64,000 nucleotides of DNA. Source: Amorphophallus konjac. Its lineage: Eukaryota > Streptophyta > Magnoliopsida > Alismatales > Araceae. The stretch spans positions 1 through 64,000 of the forward strand of contig JAHNEJ010000082.1 of the NCBI GenBank assembly GCA_022559845.1, given 5' to 3'. The translations under genes were made by a program, and so were the position numbers. This document shows positions 34,422-44,900 of the stretch, piece after piece (within the stretch, counting starts at the first letter, position 1; each line of letters opens with the position of its first letter). The notes below the pieces were generated by a model. That model searched no databases and had not been told where the DNA came from. It worked only from the letters and a program-made list of their open reading frames with translations.

Positions 34422-34637
34422 GAGCTTACCCAGTCGGAGGTTGTGGGGAAGGCCGCTTCAGTCGCACCGGTCGACCGCCCGGCGGGAGCCGCTGCTGGCA
34501 TGGGCAAGCTAGCCCTCTTGCTCGACGCCCTTCAACGGGAGGCGTCCGCGGAGCCTTTAAATGCTACCGAAACGGCGGACGAGCCTCTGGAGGAGGGGGA
34601 GATTGCGCCCGAAGGCAGCATCATCCCGGTGGCCGAG
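34422..34637 (+). CDS. Antisense gene exon, acidic Ala-rich
   Basis: Acceptor TTTTTAG, donor GAG|GTAAGC. 72 codons, ending in acidic DEPLEEGEIAPEG. Splice signals are canonical and in phase 0 with the next exon. Confidence 0.5.
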
Positions 34638-34700
34638 GTAAGCACGTGGGGCTTATGGTTCTTCCCCGCTTTTTGACTTTGCGTGATATGTTCCAGGCAG

Positions 34701-35924
34701 CGGGTGGCTGACTCCGCTTCCCATGAGCAGGTGATGCCGACAGGAGGGAAGACGTCCGGTCGTGCCCGGAAGGCTGTCGCGAAACGGAGGCCAAGCATTG
34801 GCCCAATAGCGGTGGAGGGGCTGGCTCCTGTCTCGGGCTCAGGGGTGGAGAGCATTGCGGCGCTCGTAGAAGCGGGGGGCATCCCCCAGCTGCTGGTTCC
34901 ACTTCCGCCTCTCCCGAAGCTCCCGGCCCAAATGGAGGACCCGCTCCTAAGGCAGATATTTGCGGGGCTTCGCGCACATCTGGAGCGATTCCGGACGCGC
35001 GAGAGGAGTTTATGGGCGGCGGCTTCCGGTCCGGCTTTACTCGAAGCCCCTCCTTCGGCCGGAGTAGCGGTACCTGCACCCCTGCCGGTTGAACTAGTGG
35101 CAGAGGCGGGCCGGGCAGGGGAAGAGGAGGCAGGAGAGCAGCGGATGATGGCGGTGCCAGATGCTTCGGCGATGATCTCACCCATTCCCCCAGTGGTGGT
35201 TGGCCAGAGGTCCTCTGTCGAGCCAGGCCGGCCAGGGGACTTGACTCTTGCTCTTCCGTCCTCTTCAGCCACCGTGGACGCCGATTTGTGGGCAGAGGTG
35301 GATAGCACCGTGGAATTCACTCCCCCAGTCGTGCCTTCGGTCAGTCACACCTTGTCGGAGGCGCCAGTCCATCAAATGCTAGTAACGCTGCGGACGATGC
35401 TCTTTGCCGACCTTTCCTTATCATACCGGGAGGTACACACCATAGTGACGCAGCTGACCGGGGCGTTGCAAGTGCTGGGCTGTCCACTGGGGGAATGGTC
35501 GCGACGAGTCTTACTATTACTGAAGTATGTTAAGCGTCGCGAGTTCCTCGAGACCCAGGCTCCTGACGAATGTGCCGCCCTTGATGCCCAGGCCGACGAG
35601 TACTTACAGACTTTGGAGGCCCGACGTCACGATGAGGAGCACCATGAGAGGGCTCTCGGGGAAGGCCAGAGCAATGTTCGCTCTCTTAAGGGCCGAATTG
35701 CGAAACTGGAGAGCTACCTTGCCGCGGCTAGGTCTGACCTTGCCGAAGCCGAAAGAGCGGTCGAGGCGGAAGGCGAGGCTCTGGCCGTTGCCCAGGTCGA
35801 GGCGGCGTCCGTGGAGGCGGAACTTGCTCGACTCGAAGAACGGAGGGGCCGCTTGCGCGACATGACGAATTTTCCTTGCGTCGGAATCCTCCCCCTCGAG
35901 GACATTTTCAGGGGCACCGACTGA
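34701..35924 (+). CDS. Antisense gene last exon, C-terminal coiled coil
   Basis: Acceptor TTCCAGGCAG, open for 407 codons to TGA. The first part is Pro/Ala/Val-rich. A folded-looking helical region (SHTLSEAPVHQMLVTLRTML) starts near residue 220. A strong coiled coil follows (about residues 300-390) with regular leucine heptads and EEHHERALGEGQ and AELARLEERRGRLRD. A PMD N-terminal part with a coiled-coil C-terminus resembles plant transposon-associated proteins. Its function is not known. Confidence 0.6.
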   Translation, partial: RVADSASHEQVMPTGGKTSGRARKAVAKRRPSIGPIAVEGLAPVSGSGVESIAALVEAGGIPQLLVPLPPLPKLPAQMEDPLLRQIFAGLRAHLERFRTRERSLWAAASGPALLEAPPSAGVAVPAPLPVELVAEAGRAGEEEAGEQRMMAVPDASAMISPIPPVVVGQRSSVEPGRPGDLTLALPSSSATVDADLWAEVDSTVEFTPPVVPSVSHTLSEAPVHQMLVTLRTMLFADLSLSYREVHTIVTQLTGALQVLGCPLGEWSRRVLLLLKYVKRREFLETQAPDECAALDAQADEYLQTLEARRHDEEHHERALGEGQSNVRSLKGRIAKLESYLAAARSDLAEAERAVEAEGEALAVAQVEAASVEAELARLEERRGRLRDMTNFPCVGILPLEDIFRGTD

Positions 35925-36356
35925 GCGTTGCACCCCTTAATTCCTTTCTCTTTTCTTTTGAATGTAACATAGGGGTATGCCCCGAAGCTCATGTAGGTCG
36001 ATTTTCTTTTATCTGAATTGAACAACGGATTTATGGTTTCACATGCTCTTCTAGCATGCATTCCCCTAGGGGGCCTCTTTTCTCCTTCCTCCTCTTTCGC
36101 GTATATCATCCTTTCTCTCTCCTTTCTTTTTGTGCCGAGACGCATCGGGAGGGCGTGAGTCTTTGCGATGGTTCGCCCCAGGAGGACCAGGCAGGAACCC
36201 ATGTCAGGGCACGGGAGAGTGCTAGCCCTCCCAGGGGAAGGACGAGGGGACCACTCCACCATACCGAACGGGCGACTCACTGGTCTCACCACAACGTTGG
36301 AAACGCGTACTGGCCTCAGGCGGGGGGTCTCGGTCAGAGACCGGGTTTCTCGTCGT
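35925..36356. other. 3' untranslated region of the antisense gene
   Basis: T-rich after the stop (CTTTTCTTTTGAATGTAACA near 35950), suggesting termination signals, then GC-rich unique sequence. No frame resembles a known protein. Confidence 0.4.
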
Positions 36357-36850
36357 CCAGAGGGGACGGAGAGAAGTGTTTGTCTAGTCAATGACCTGGA
36401 CGGGAGGTCCGAGCCAAAGGGGTACTCACCGCCCGGGGGGGGGGGGACAGAGAGAAGAGTTTGTCTAGTCAATGACCCGGACGGGAGATCCGAGCCAAAG
36501 GGGTACTCACCGCCCGGGGAGGATGGAGAGAAGAGTTTGTTTAGTCAATGACCCGGACGGGAGGTCCGAGCCAAAGGGGTACTCATCGCCCGGGGAGGAC
36601 GGAGAGAAGAGTTTGTTTAGTCAATGACCTGGACGGGAGGTCCGAGCCAAAGGGGTACTCACCGCCCGGGGAGGACGGAGAGAAGAGTTTGTTTAGTCAA
36701 TGACCTGGACGGGAGGTCCGAGCCAAAGGGGTGCTCACTGCCCGGGGAGGACGGAGAGAAGAGTTTGTTTAGTCAATGACCCGGACGAGAGGTCCGAGCC
36801 AAAGGGGTACTCACCGCCCGGGGAGGATGGAGAGAAGAGTTTGTTTAGAA
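36357..36850. repeat. Six ~77-bp tandem repeats between the convergent genes
   Basis: The unit contains GGACGGGAGGTCCGAGCC, AAAGGGGTACTCACCGCCCG, and GGACGGAGAGAAGAGTTTGT. Units are highly similar, with starts near 36399, 36477, 36552, 36631, 36707 and 36780. A run of about ten Gs interrupts the first. Confidence 0.92.
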
Positions 36851-36939
36851 ATTTCTTTTAATACTTCCGTTGCTACGGGGCGACGGCTGGAAATGGGGGG
36901 AGTTCCCCCTTTCTCGGCTTCCACTCTTCCCTTGCTCTT

Positions 36940-37205
36940 GTATCTTTTCCTCTTCTTTTTCACTTCCCTCTCTTTTTTTTTCTTTCTTTCTCTCTTCTCT
37001 TCTTTTTCCTTTTCTCCTCTTTTCTTCTTTTTTTTTCTCTCTTCTCTTTTTTTTTCCTTTTTTTTTCTTCTTCTCTTCTTTTTTCTTTCTTTTCTTCCTT
37101 TCTCTCTTCTCTTCTTCTCTCTTTTTTTTCTCTCTTTTTTTTCTCTTTTTTTTCTCTTTTTTTTCTCTCCTTTTTTTTTACCTTCCTCTTCCCTTTTTTT
37201 TCTCG
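36940..37205. repeat. Polypyrimidine tract between pol and the antisense gene
   Basis: About 265 bp almost purely C/T on the plus strand, homopurine on the other. It lies just past the end of pol (minus) and beyond the end of the antisense gene (plus), so both transcripts would run into it. It may form a triplex or act as a pause site; this is inference. Confidence 0.85.
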
Positions 37206-37285
37206 CTTTTTGAAAACATGGATAGTGGTCAAGTTGTTTGGACATTAATCACGTAAATCCGCCCAAAATAGGGCGGAGGGTTATA

Positions 37286-38445
37286 TTATTGATTGAACGG
37301 GGGCGCCGGAGCGTGGTACAGTCTCAAGTGCCTTCCATTAAGAGGCGGGAACTGAACTTCCCCGCGATGGTTGACAATTACATAGGCCCCACCTTCGTAG
37401 ACTTTTTGAACTACGTAGGGTCCGAGCCAGTTCTCATTCAGCTTACCCTTAGGGTTGGCAGCCATGAGATCTCTTCTCTTGACCATGACGAGGTCGCCCT
37501 TCTTGAATTCGCGTTCCTTGACAAGCTTGTCAAAGGCGCGTGCAATCTGGGCATGGTAGACTTGAATGTTCTGTTGGGCTTGGAGCCGCTTTCCTTCTAG
37601 ACTGGAGAGTTCCTTGAGCCTTCGTTCAACGTTGGTCTGCCCTTCAAGGACAAGCCCATGTTGAATGGCGACCCTGAGGGACGGTATCTCCAGTTCAACG
37701 GGGACAATTGCCTCCGAGCCATATACGAGAGAAAAGGGCGAGCAGCCTGTTGGAGTCTTGTATACGGTTCGATACGCCCAAAGCGCCTCGTACATCCTTT
37801 CTTCCCAGTCCCTTTTGTTAGAGCTGACAGGCTTGGCCAGGAGAGTGCAGAGTGTCTTATTAAAAGCTTCGGCCAGCCCATTAGCCTGTGGGTTGTAAGG
37901 AGTCGATGTCCTCCAATCAATTTTATATTTTTCTGCCAGCCGGTAGACCTTCTGGTTGCGGAAGTGGCTGCCGTTGTCTGACACAACTCGGTCGGGCGCG
38001 CCAAACGGAATATGATATTACGGCGGACAAACCTGACCACGATCTCTCCGGTGACCTCCCGTAAGGCGACAGCCTCTGCCCAGCGGGAGAAGTAGTCGGT
38101 TGCCGCCAAAATGTACTTGCAGCCTGTGGAAGATGCAGGTAAGGGACCCACGACGTCCGTTCCCCACTGGGCGAACGGCCAACTGGGCGCGGTTGGGTGT
38201 AACTGCACGGGGGGCCTTCTGGGTATGGTGGCATGCTCCTGACATTTCTGACACGACTTAGCATATTTGCAGCAGTCGTCGAACATTGCAGGCCAATAAT
38301 AGCCGAGCTTCTTTATTTCAATCTTCATTTTCGGCCCCGCCTGGTGTGCGCCAGCTGTCCCGGCATGGACCTCCTTCATGACCCTCCAGGCTTCTTCAAT
38401 GGACAAGCATCGGAGGAGTAATTTTTGCTTGGCGTCGGCCACCAT
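37286..38445 (-). pseudogene. Integrase of the large Tat element (frameshifted)
   Basis: Two overlapping minus frames. The first (38445 to about 38010) has the HHCC zinc domain (HAGTAGAHQAG, YYWPAMFDDC, CQKC) and the first catalytic Asp (GTDVVGPLP). A 1-nt loss near 38009 shifts the frame. The second (37984 to 37286) carries the second Asp (SDNGSHF) and the Glu (ANGLAEAFNKTL), then a C-terminal domain (GDLVMVKRRD, LGPYVV, RHLRLYHAP). D,D-35-E is thus complete but split. Another 1-nt loss near 38458 separates it from the RNase H frame upstream. Confidence 0.88.
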
Positions 38446-40398
38446 TCGGAATAATATTCCGTTTCGAGCTCATAAGAGTCCTTAATTCTGATTAGCCTGA
38501 TCTTCTCTTCTCTCTTCTTGGGCAGCTGCTGGTACTTGAACCACTGCATCAGGGGGTCTCTCCAGTCAGGTAGGCCGACGGCTTCTGCTGTGGTGACTTC
38601 TAGCTCTTCTTCTTCTGGTTCCTCTTCTATCATACTGGGCATCTGGCGCTGATTTATTACTTGGATACTGAGAGATCCATCTGGAGGCACTGCCAGTGAG
38701 CTTGCCAGTTTTGCCAGGGCGTCGGCTTGTGCATTCTCCCCTCTGGCGACATGGCCTATCTCAAGGAGCTAGAACCGCCCCATGAGTCTCTTCGCCCTAG
38801 TGTGATAAGGGAGCAGCTCAGGTTTTCGGACATCAAACTGTCCCTGGACCTGCTTGACGACCAGCAGCGAGTCGCCGAATACTTGGAGCATTTTGATCTC
38901 CATTTGGAGGGCCACCTGAAGGCCGATGATCAGAGCTTCATACTCTGCTTCATTATTTGTGCAGGGCTTGCTAATGCAGCAGGAAGTGTGCATCACTTCT
39001 CCGTCTGGTGATTTGAGGACGATGCCGGCTCCGGCCCGTACCTTGGCGCGTCCGGACGGGGTCGCTTCTGTTCTCGAAGCCCCGTCAAAGTATAACTGCC
39101 AGATAGCTTGTTGGACATGATCCACCTCCAGTGTCTCATCCTCGGGTAGCTCTGTGGCCAACGGGGAGTCTTCGGGCACAGGGTGTGCTGCGAAGAAATC
39201 CGCGACGGCTTGTCCCTTAACGGCCTTTTGCGGCACGTAGGTGATGTCAAACTCCATGAGCAGCACGGCCCATTTGCCAAGGCGCCCCTTCGGGACAGGC
39301 TGGGAGAGAATGTGCTTGATGGGGTCAGCCCTGGATATTAAGCTTACTTCATGGGACAGCATGTAGTGCCTCATCTTCTTGACTGCGAAGACCAAAGCAA
39401 GGCAGACTTTCTCTATCGGAGTGTACTTGGCCTCCGCTCCCACCAATCTCCGGCTGAGGTAGTAGAGCGCCTGCTCCTTTCCCTCATCATTATTCTGGGC
39501 GAGCATTGCCCCCAGTGAATATTCGGTAGCCGCTATGTAGAGAATAAGCGGTCTGCCTTTGACAGGTGCCCCCAGGACTGGCGGGGTCTTCAGGTACTCT
39601 TTTAGCTGGTCGAACGCGTGCCGGCATTCGTGACCCCAGCTGAAGGGTGCATCCTTCATCATTAGTCTATGAAAGGGTTGGCAACGCCCCGACAGGTTGG
39701 AGATGAACCTGCGGATGTAGGCTAGACGGCCCTGTAGGGACCTCAGCTCTCCTAGACTCTTCGGAGGGGGCAACTCCTGAATGGCTTTTATCTTGAAGGG
39801 GTCAATCTCGATCCCTCTGTGCCGGACAATAAAGCCGAGGAACTTACCACTGGACACGCCAAAGGCGCACTTCATAGGGTTCATCTTCAGCCCATACAGT
39901 CGGAGCCTTTGAAAGATGACCCTGAGGTCGCTCAGATGTTCAGCTCTCTTCTTAGTCTTGACAACTAGATCATCAATGTAGCATTCGACCTTGCTATATA
40001 GCAGCTCGTCGAAGATCTTGGTCATTGCCCGCTGATATGTAGCACCAGCATTCTTGAGGCCGAAGGGCATCCTCTTGTAGTGGAATATCCCCTTGGGCGA
40101 TCTGAAAGCTGTGTGAATCCGGTCGTGGTCGGCTATCCAAATTTGGTTATAGCCGGACGATCCATCCATAAAGACAAGGGCCTCGTGGCCGGTGGTTGCA
40201 TCAATCATCACCTCGGTGATAGGCACCGGAAAGTCATCTTTTGGGCAGGCTTTGTTCAGGTCGCGAAATCCACGCAAATCCTGATCTGTCCATTCTTTTT
40301 CTTTACCGGTACAATGTTGGCCAACCAAGTGGTGTATTGGTTCTCCGCCACGAAGCCGACATCTATGAGCTTGTCGACCTCCTTGCAGATCTGGCTGA
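38446..40398 (-). pseudogene. Reverse transcriptase and dual RNase H of the large Tat element
   Basis: The main frame is 40328-38769 (519 codons). RT has FRDLNKACPKDDFP, PFGLKNAGATYQRAM and an intact YIDD (39969-39980). RNase H follows (EQALYYLSRRLVGAEAKY), then the second RNase H of Tat elements (WQLYFDGASR, TNNEAEYEALI, FGDSLLVVKQV). The RT start lies in other frames: a 1-nt loss near 40262 falls inside the DFRDLN motif, and a further break lies near 40405. The catalytic boxes look healthy, unlike those of the plus-strand pol at 6485. Confidence 0.9.
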
Positions 40399-41900
40399 TC
40401 AATTCGGCCTCATACGCCGGGGAGACTGCTTCACTGGTTCCACCGTGGGATCAATGGCCAAGATGTGCTGAGTCACCTCGGGGCTGAGCCCAGGCATTTC
40501 TTTATAGTTCCAGGCAAAGCAATCCCGGAATTCTTGCAGCAACTTTGTGTATTGCTCTCTCTCCTGTAGGGGCATGAGAGCACTCAGAAAGGTCGGCCTG
40601 GGGTCACCTTCGGTGCCAAGGTTGATCTCAATCAATTCGTCGACTGTGGCCTGGCCGCCATTTTCAATTTCCGGCGGGGCTGGCGACAAATCAACGAAGT
40701 CTTGATCTTCATTGTCTTCGGGCTCGAGGACGCCATCCCCCTCTTCTTGTTCCTCATGAAGGGGCGCGGAGGCTACATTTTTCGCGCACTCCTCCTGGAC
40801 CGTAGCCGCCGGGTCCGTGGGGTCCGCTGGTGCAGAAAGGCACAGGGCCACCTCGGGGTCTTCTGTGTACTCATCATAGACAGCTCCGGCGGGGGCCGGG
40901 GCAGCCGCATCTTCAGGCGCCTGGTACTGGATGGATAGTGTATAGGCTCCTCTTCTGGGGCTGTCCGCCACGTGGGGGCGTGGTGGGGCTACCACATAGT
41001 CTCCCATTCTGAGCTCGTCCCTGTCAATGAGGTCTTGAGCAATGTCTTTGAAGACATAGCAGTCTTCGATGGCGTGGCCCAGTATCTGGTGGTAGGGACA
41101 AAACAGTGGGTCCCCACTTCTTCGGGTGTCCTGCGGCCTCTTGGACCGTGGGAGGGAGACCTTGCCGTAATGGCAGGCCCAGTCAAAAATACCCCGAGTC
41201 TTCTCTCTTGGGAAAGAGTAGGGCTTCTGCAGCTTCTCTTGGAGTGTCAGGCCTCGCCTGGTTGGCCGCCCGGTTAATGGGCTTGCCGTGTCTCTTGTCT
41301 CCCTTCTTGACCAGACGGGGACATCGGGACTGGTGTCTCGGGGTCGAGACATGTAGCCACCCCACGGGCGGAGAGAACCTGGATGAGGTCGGCAACTAGC
41401 GAGGTCAACTCAGCCAGCCGTGCTTTAACATCTCGATCTCCCGTTGCTGCCTATGGTACAAGGCGTACATGACGGGGTCATATCGAGGGGAATTTGGGGC
41501 ATGACCCATGCTTCTGCTTCTTGCTTCGCCAGCAGGCCGAAGTGAGGGCGCCTCAGTGGTGTGCTCTTCGAGGCTAGCCTGTCGGAGAGAGAGGAGGTTT
41601 TCCCCGTGCAGCGGCGGCGGAGAGGGTTCCAAAGGAACACTTCTTCGTCTTGCGCCTCCTCAGCCGGAGGCCTGGGATATACTTCTTGGTGGGCTTCCCG
41701 CAAATCTGCAGCTTCCGCGGGGTCGTCGCCGGACAAGGCCGAAACCGATATCACATCAGTTTCGTAATAATCTTCTAGTGAAAAGCCCAGACCGGGGTGC
41801 TTGGTGATTTGCAGCAACCGCCGATCCAGGTTTGGTGGGTTCCACATTCTTTCGAACATTTCCTTCCGGCTGGAGGGTTGATAGGGGGGAATCTTTTACT
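40399..41900 (-). pseudogene. Second gag-like module between protease and RT
   Basis: The 40399-41352 frame holds GIFDWACHYGKVSLPRSKRP and a zinc-knuckle motif CPYHQILGHAIEDCYVF, closely matching the gag segment (LFEWATSYNKITLPEPKRP, CLYHRVLGHTIEDCYVF) at about 44220-44390. Upstream (41405-41632 frame) DPVMYALYHRQQREIEMLK matches gag DPAMLLMMQRFQQEIESLK. The capsid between these two parts is missing. Acidic sequence then leads to INLGTEGDPRP and the RT start. Frames change near 41600 and 41390. This looks like an internally deleted gag duplication. Confidence 0.75.
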
Positions 41901-44900
41901 TTCTGACCATTCTGGCTGCCTGGTCGGTCATGTGGGGGAGTCCCGCAATGGGGACGTGCGGGTCATGCAACTCGTCAGGAAATCGGCAATCATCGTCTTC
42001 CCTGACTGGCTTTTCCCCGGCAACATAAAAGATAGTGGATGGCCCCTCCGGGTTAGGCACTTCAAAAGTTCTCAGCTGCTCGGCCGCTTGACAGTCAATT
42101 TCTGTAATGGGCTTGATGATCCCTGGCGGGACTCTGACATCCTCCAGCAGGTCTTCGAGGCAAGGCGTCCCCGGTGTAGAGTAGATGGGGAGAGGGGCTG
42201 CCTTAAATACCCCCCCCCCTCTTGTGCAATGAATGGTACATGTGGGGGAGCCACATAACCTGGGGGCGGCGGAGGAAACCAACTGCCCGACTCCACTTTC
42301 TTCTTTCCCTTGTCTTGGGCGGCTTGGGGAATTTGCTTCGCCTTTTCTAAGTACAGATTGGCGTCTGACAAATGACACTCGAACACCTCGAACGGGTGGA
42401 GGTCGGCGAAGATCCTGACTTCCTTCCCCTCGCAAGGGTATTTAATGCATTGGTGCAGGGTGGAGGGCACCACTCTATTCTGGTGTAACCAGGGCCGTCC
42501 CAGCAACGCCTTGTAGGAAGTGTTGGAGTTGATGACGTGGAACTGGACCTTGGTGGTGAAATCGTCAAAAGTCAAGTTGAATTCTGCAACCCCCATGGGG
42601 ACCTCACATTTCTGCTTAAAACCAGCAATCTTGACATTTTTGACCTCAACCAGGTGTACGTCAAAGTAGTGCTTTTGGTACACCCGGTAGGGAGTATATT
42701 CACTGCTGCCCCTGGGTCGATCAGGACCCTGTTGATAGGCTGGCCGTTCAACTGCCCTTTCATGTAGAGGGGTCTGTTATGGCTGCAGGTGGGCAGGAGC
42801 ATGTCATCTTCTGTGAAAGCCACGGCCACCTCAGGTGATATCTCTGCTAGGCAGGCTTCAAGATGTGCTGGTGTCTGGAGCGCGGCAATGATGGCTTGCC
42901 GTGTTTCTTCGTCCAAAGACAGCATCTCCCATATGGTAAACCGGGTCGGGATCTTTTTGAGATGTCTGACTATTCGGTCGGCAGCCCGCACCTTGAGTAA
43001 TTTCATCTCTTCGGGCTTGCCGCGCCTGCCCCCACCTTGGAGCTGGGGTGTCAGATCAGGGGATGCCAGCTTTGTGGGCTCTGTTGTAGCCTGTTGAGCC
43101 GGCGGGGCCTGCTGAGCTTCCTCCGTCCCTCGCATGAATTCGGCGAGGTTTGGGATGTCACTGTTGTCCGCTTCCGGCTGAGGAAGAGCTGCCGCCGGTA
43201 GAGCTTGAGAGCTGCTTACTTTTTCGGTCGAAGGAGACCCCTGGGAGCGCGCCTTCCCGCCTGCTCGGGCTAACAGGAATTCGGCGAATGAAGGGGTGCC
43301 TCGGCTCCTAGCCCCTACGGGATAGAGACCCGCCGGAGGAGGGATCTCGGTGCCTCGGACCTCAGGGTCGGGAACCTGGTATGGTTGTTCCCCCCTGAGC
43401 ATGATATTGAGGTTATCCTGAGGAGGGCGCCCCCACTTCCTTCCCGACCTGGTGGCATGTTGGGAAGTGGAGACTTCAGCTTGATTCACCTCTGGCGGCT
43501 CATGGGGTGGCTCTTCTTCTGTTTCCTCCAGGGAAAGGGCAGTGTCGAATAACGCCGAGAGGGTGTTGCAGGCGACGACGACCTCCTTCTTCTTCTTGCC
43601 CCTGGGTCTTCTCTTCTTCTTCTTCTTTCCTGCTGCGGCGGATGGCTGCTCTTGGGGAAGTTCAGCCCACAGGGGAGGCTCTTTCTCTGCTTCAGCTTCT
43701 GCCCCTGGAGCCAGTTCGAGTGATTTGAACTCCTCCCATGGGACATACTCCTTCAGCTCCACGGGCTGGATTTCGGGCTGCTCATAATCTTCGAGCCCAT
43801 CAATAATAGCCTGGAGTCTTTGGACCGCCGGACTGGTCTTCTGACGCATCCGCAGCGGGACAGAGCTCTTTTTGTTATGAGTGGGCCGCCTCATGACCAG
43901 CCGAGGGGCCGTGTCGTGGCGAACTGGGCTTGCCGGGGGCGGTGCAGGCAGGGGTGTCACATCCCTCAGACGAACTCCGGGGCTGGGTCGAGGGACGTGT
44001 GCTCTTCTATTCTTTCTAGTTGCAGTCTGCCAACCTCCTTGATCTTGAGCCGGGGTCGTGATGAAGGTCTCATAAGTGGCGCGGGCGCAGGCCTCCGCCC
44101 ACTCCTCAGGCAACTCCTGGTATAGCGAGACCATGTTGACAGTGGAGGTTATGCTGGGCAACTCATGCGGTTGCGGGGGGTCTACTCTATGCTCCCCCAT
44201 GTCCAGCTCCCCATTCTTGATTAAGGATTCAATAACATCCTTGAAGACATAGCAGTCTTCAATGGTATGCCCGAGCACTCGGTGGTACAGGCAGAAGCGC
44301 GGGTCGTCCTTTTTCTTTAGGTCGCCGGGCCTTTTCGGCTCTGGCAGTGTAATTTTGTTGTAGCTGGTTGCCCATTCGAACAGGAGCTTGGACTTGTCCC
44401 GGGCGAAGGAATACAGCTTATTTCTCATCTTCTCCCTTAGTGAGGGGCCCTCCCGCCGTTCTGTGGTTCTGGGCGGAGGAAGGTTGGCAGCCCCCTTGGC
44501 TTTCTCTTTCTGCTTTTCAAAAGCCTGGAAATCTAATGTGTGCACCTCAGGGGGAGCTGGCTTCTTCTCGGCCTGCCTGGCTCTTTGGCTTGACATGGCC
44601 GGGGTGGAGGAGTATCGGGCCAAAAATGCCTCGATCTCTGCTACCACATTGTTCAGGCGGTCAAATGTCTTGACCTCGGTGCCAATCATCCTTTCCAGGA
44701 TCTCCTTTTTCAAGTTCTGTTTGCAGATCTGCACCGCATCCTCCTGGTGTGGGGGACGCCTGCACCTCATGCTGAGGTTCCTCCATCTCTTGATATAGTC
44801 GAGGGCCGACTCGTCATTCTTCTGTCTTGTGGCATAAAGTTCTGCCACGGTGACCTCCCGTTCTGCAACATAGAATCTTTCTTTGAACTTCTTTTGCATG

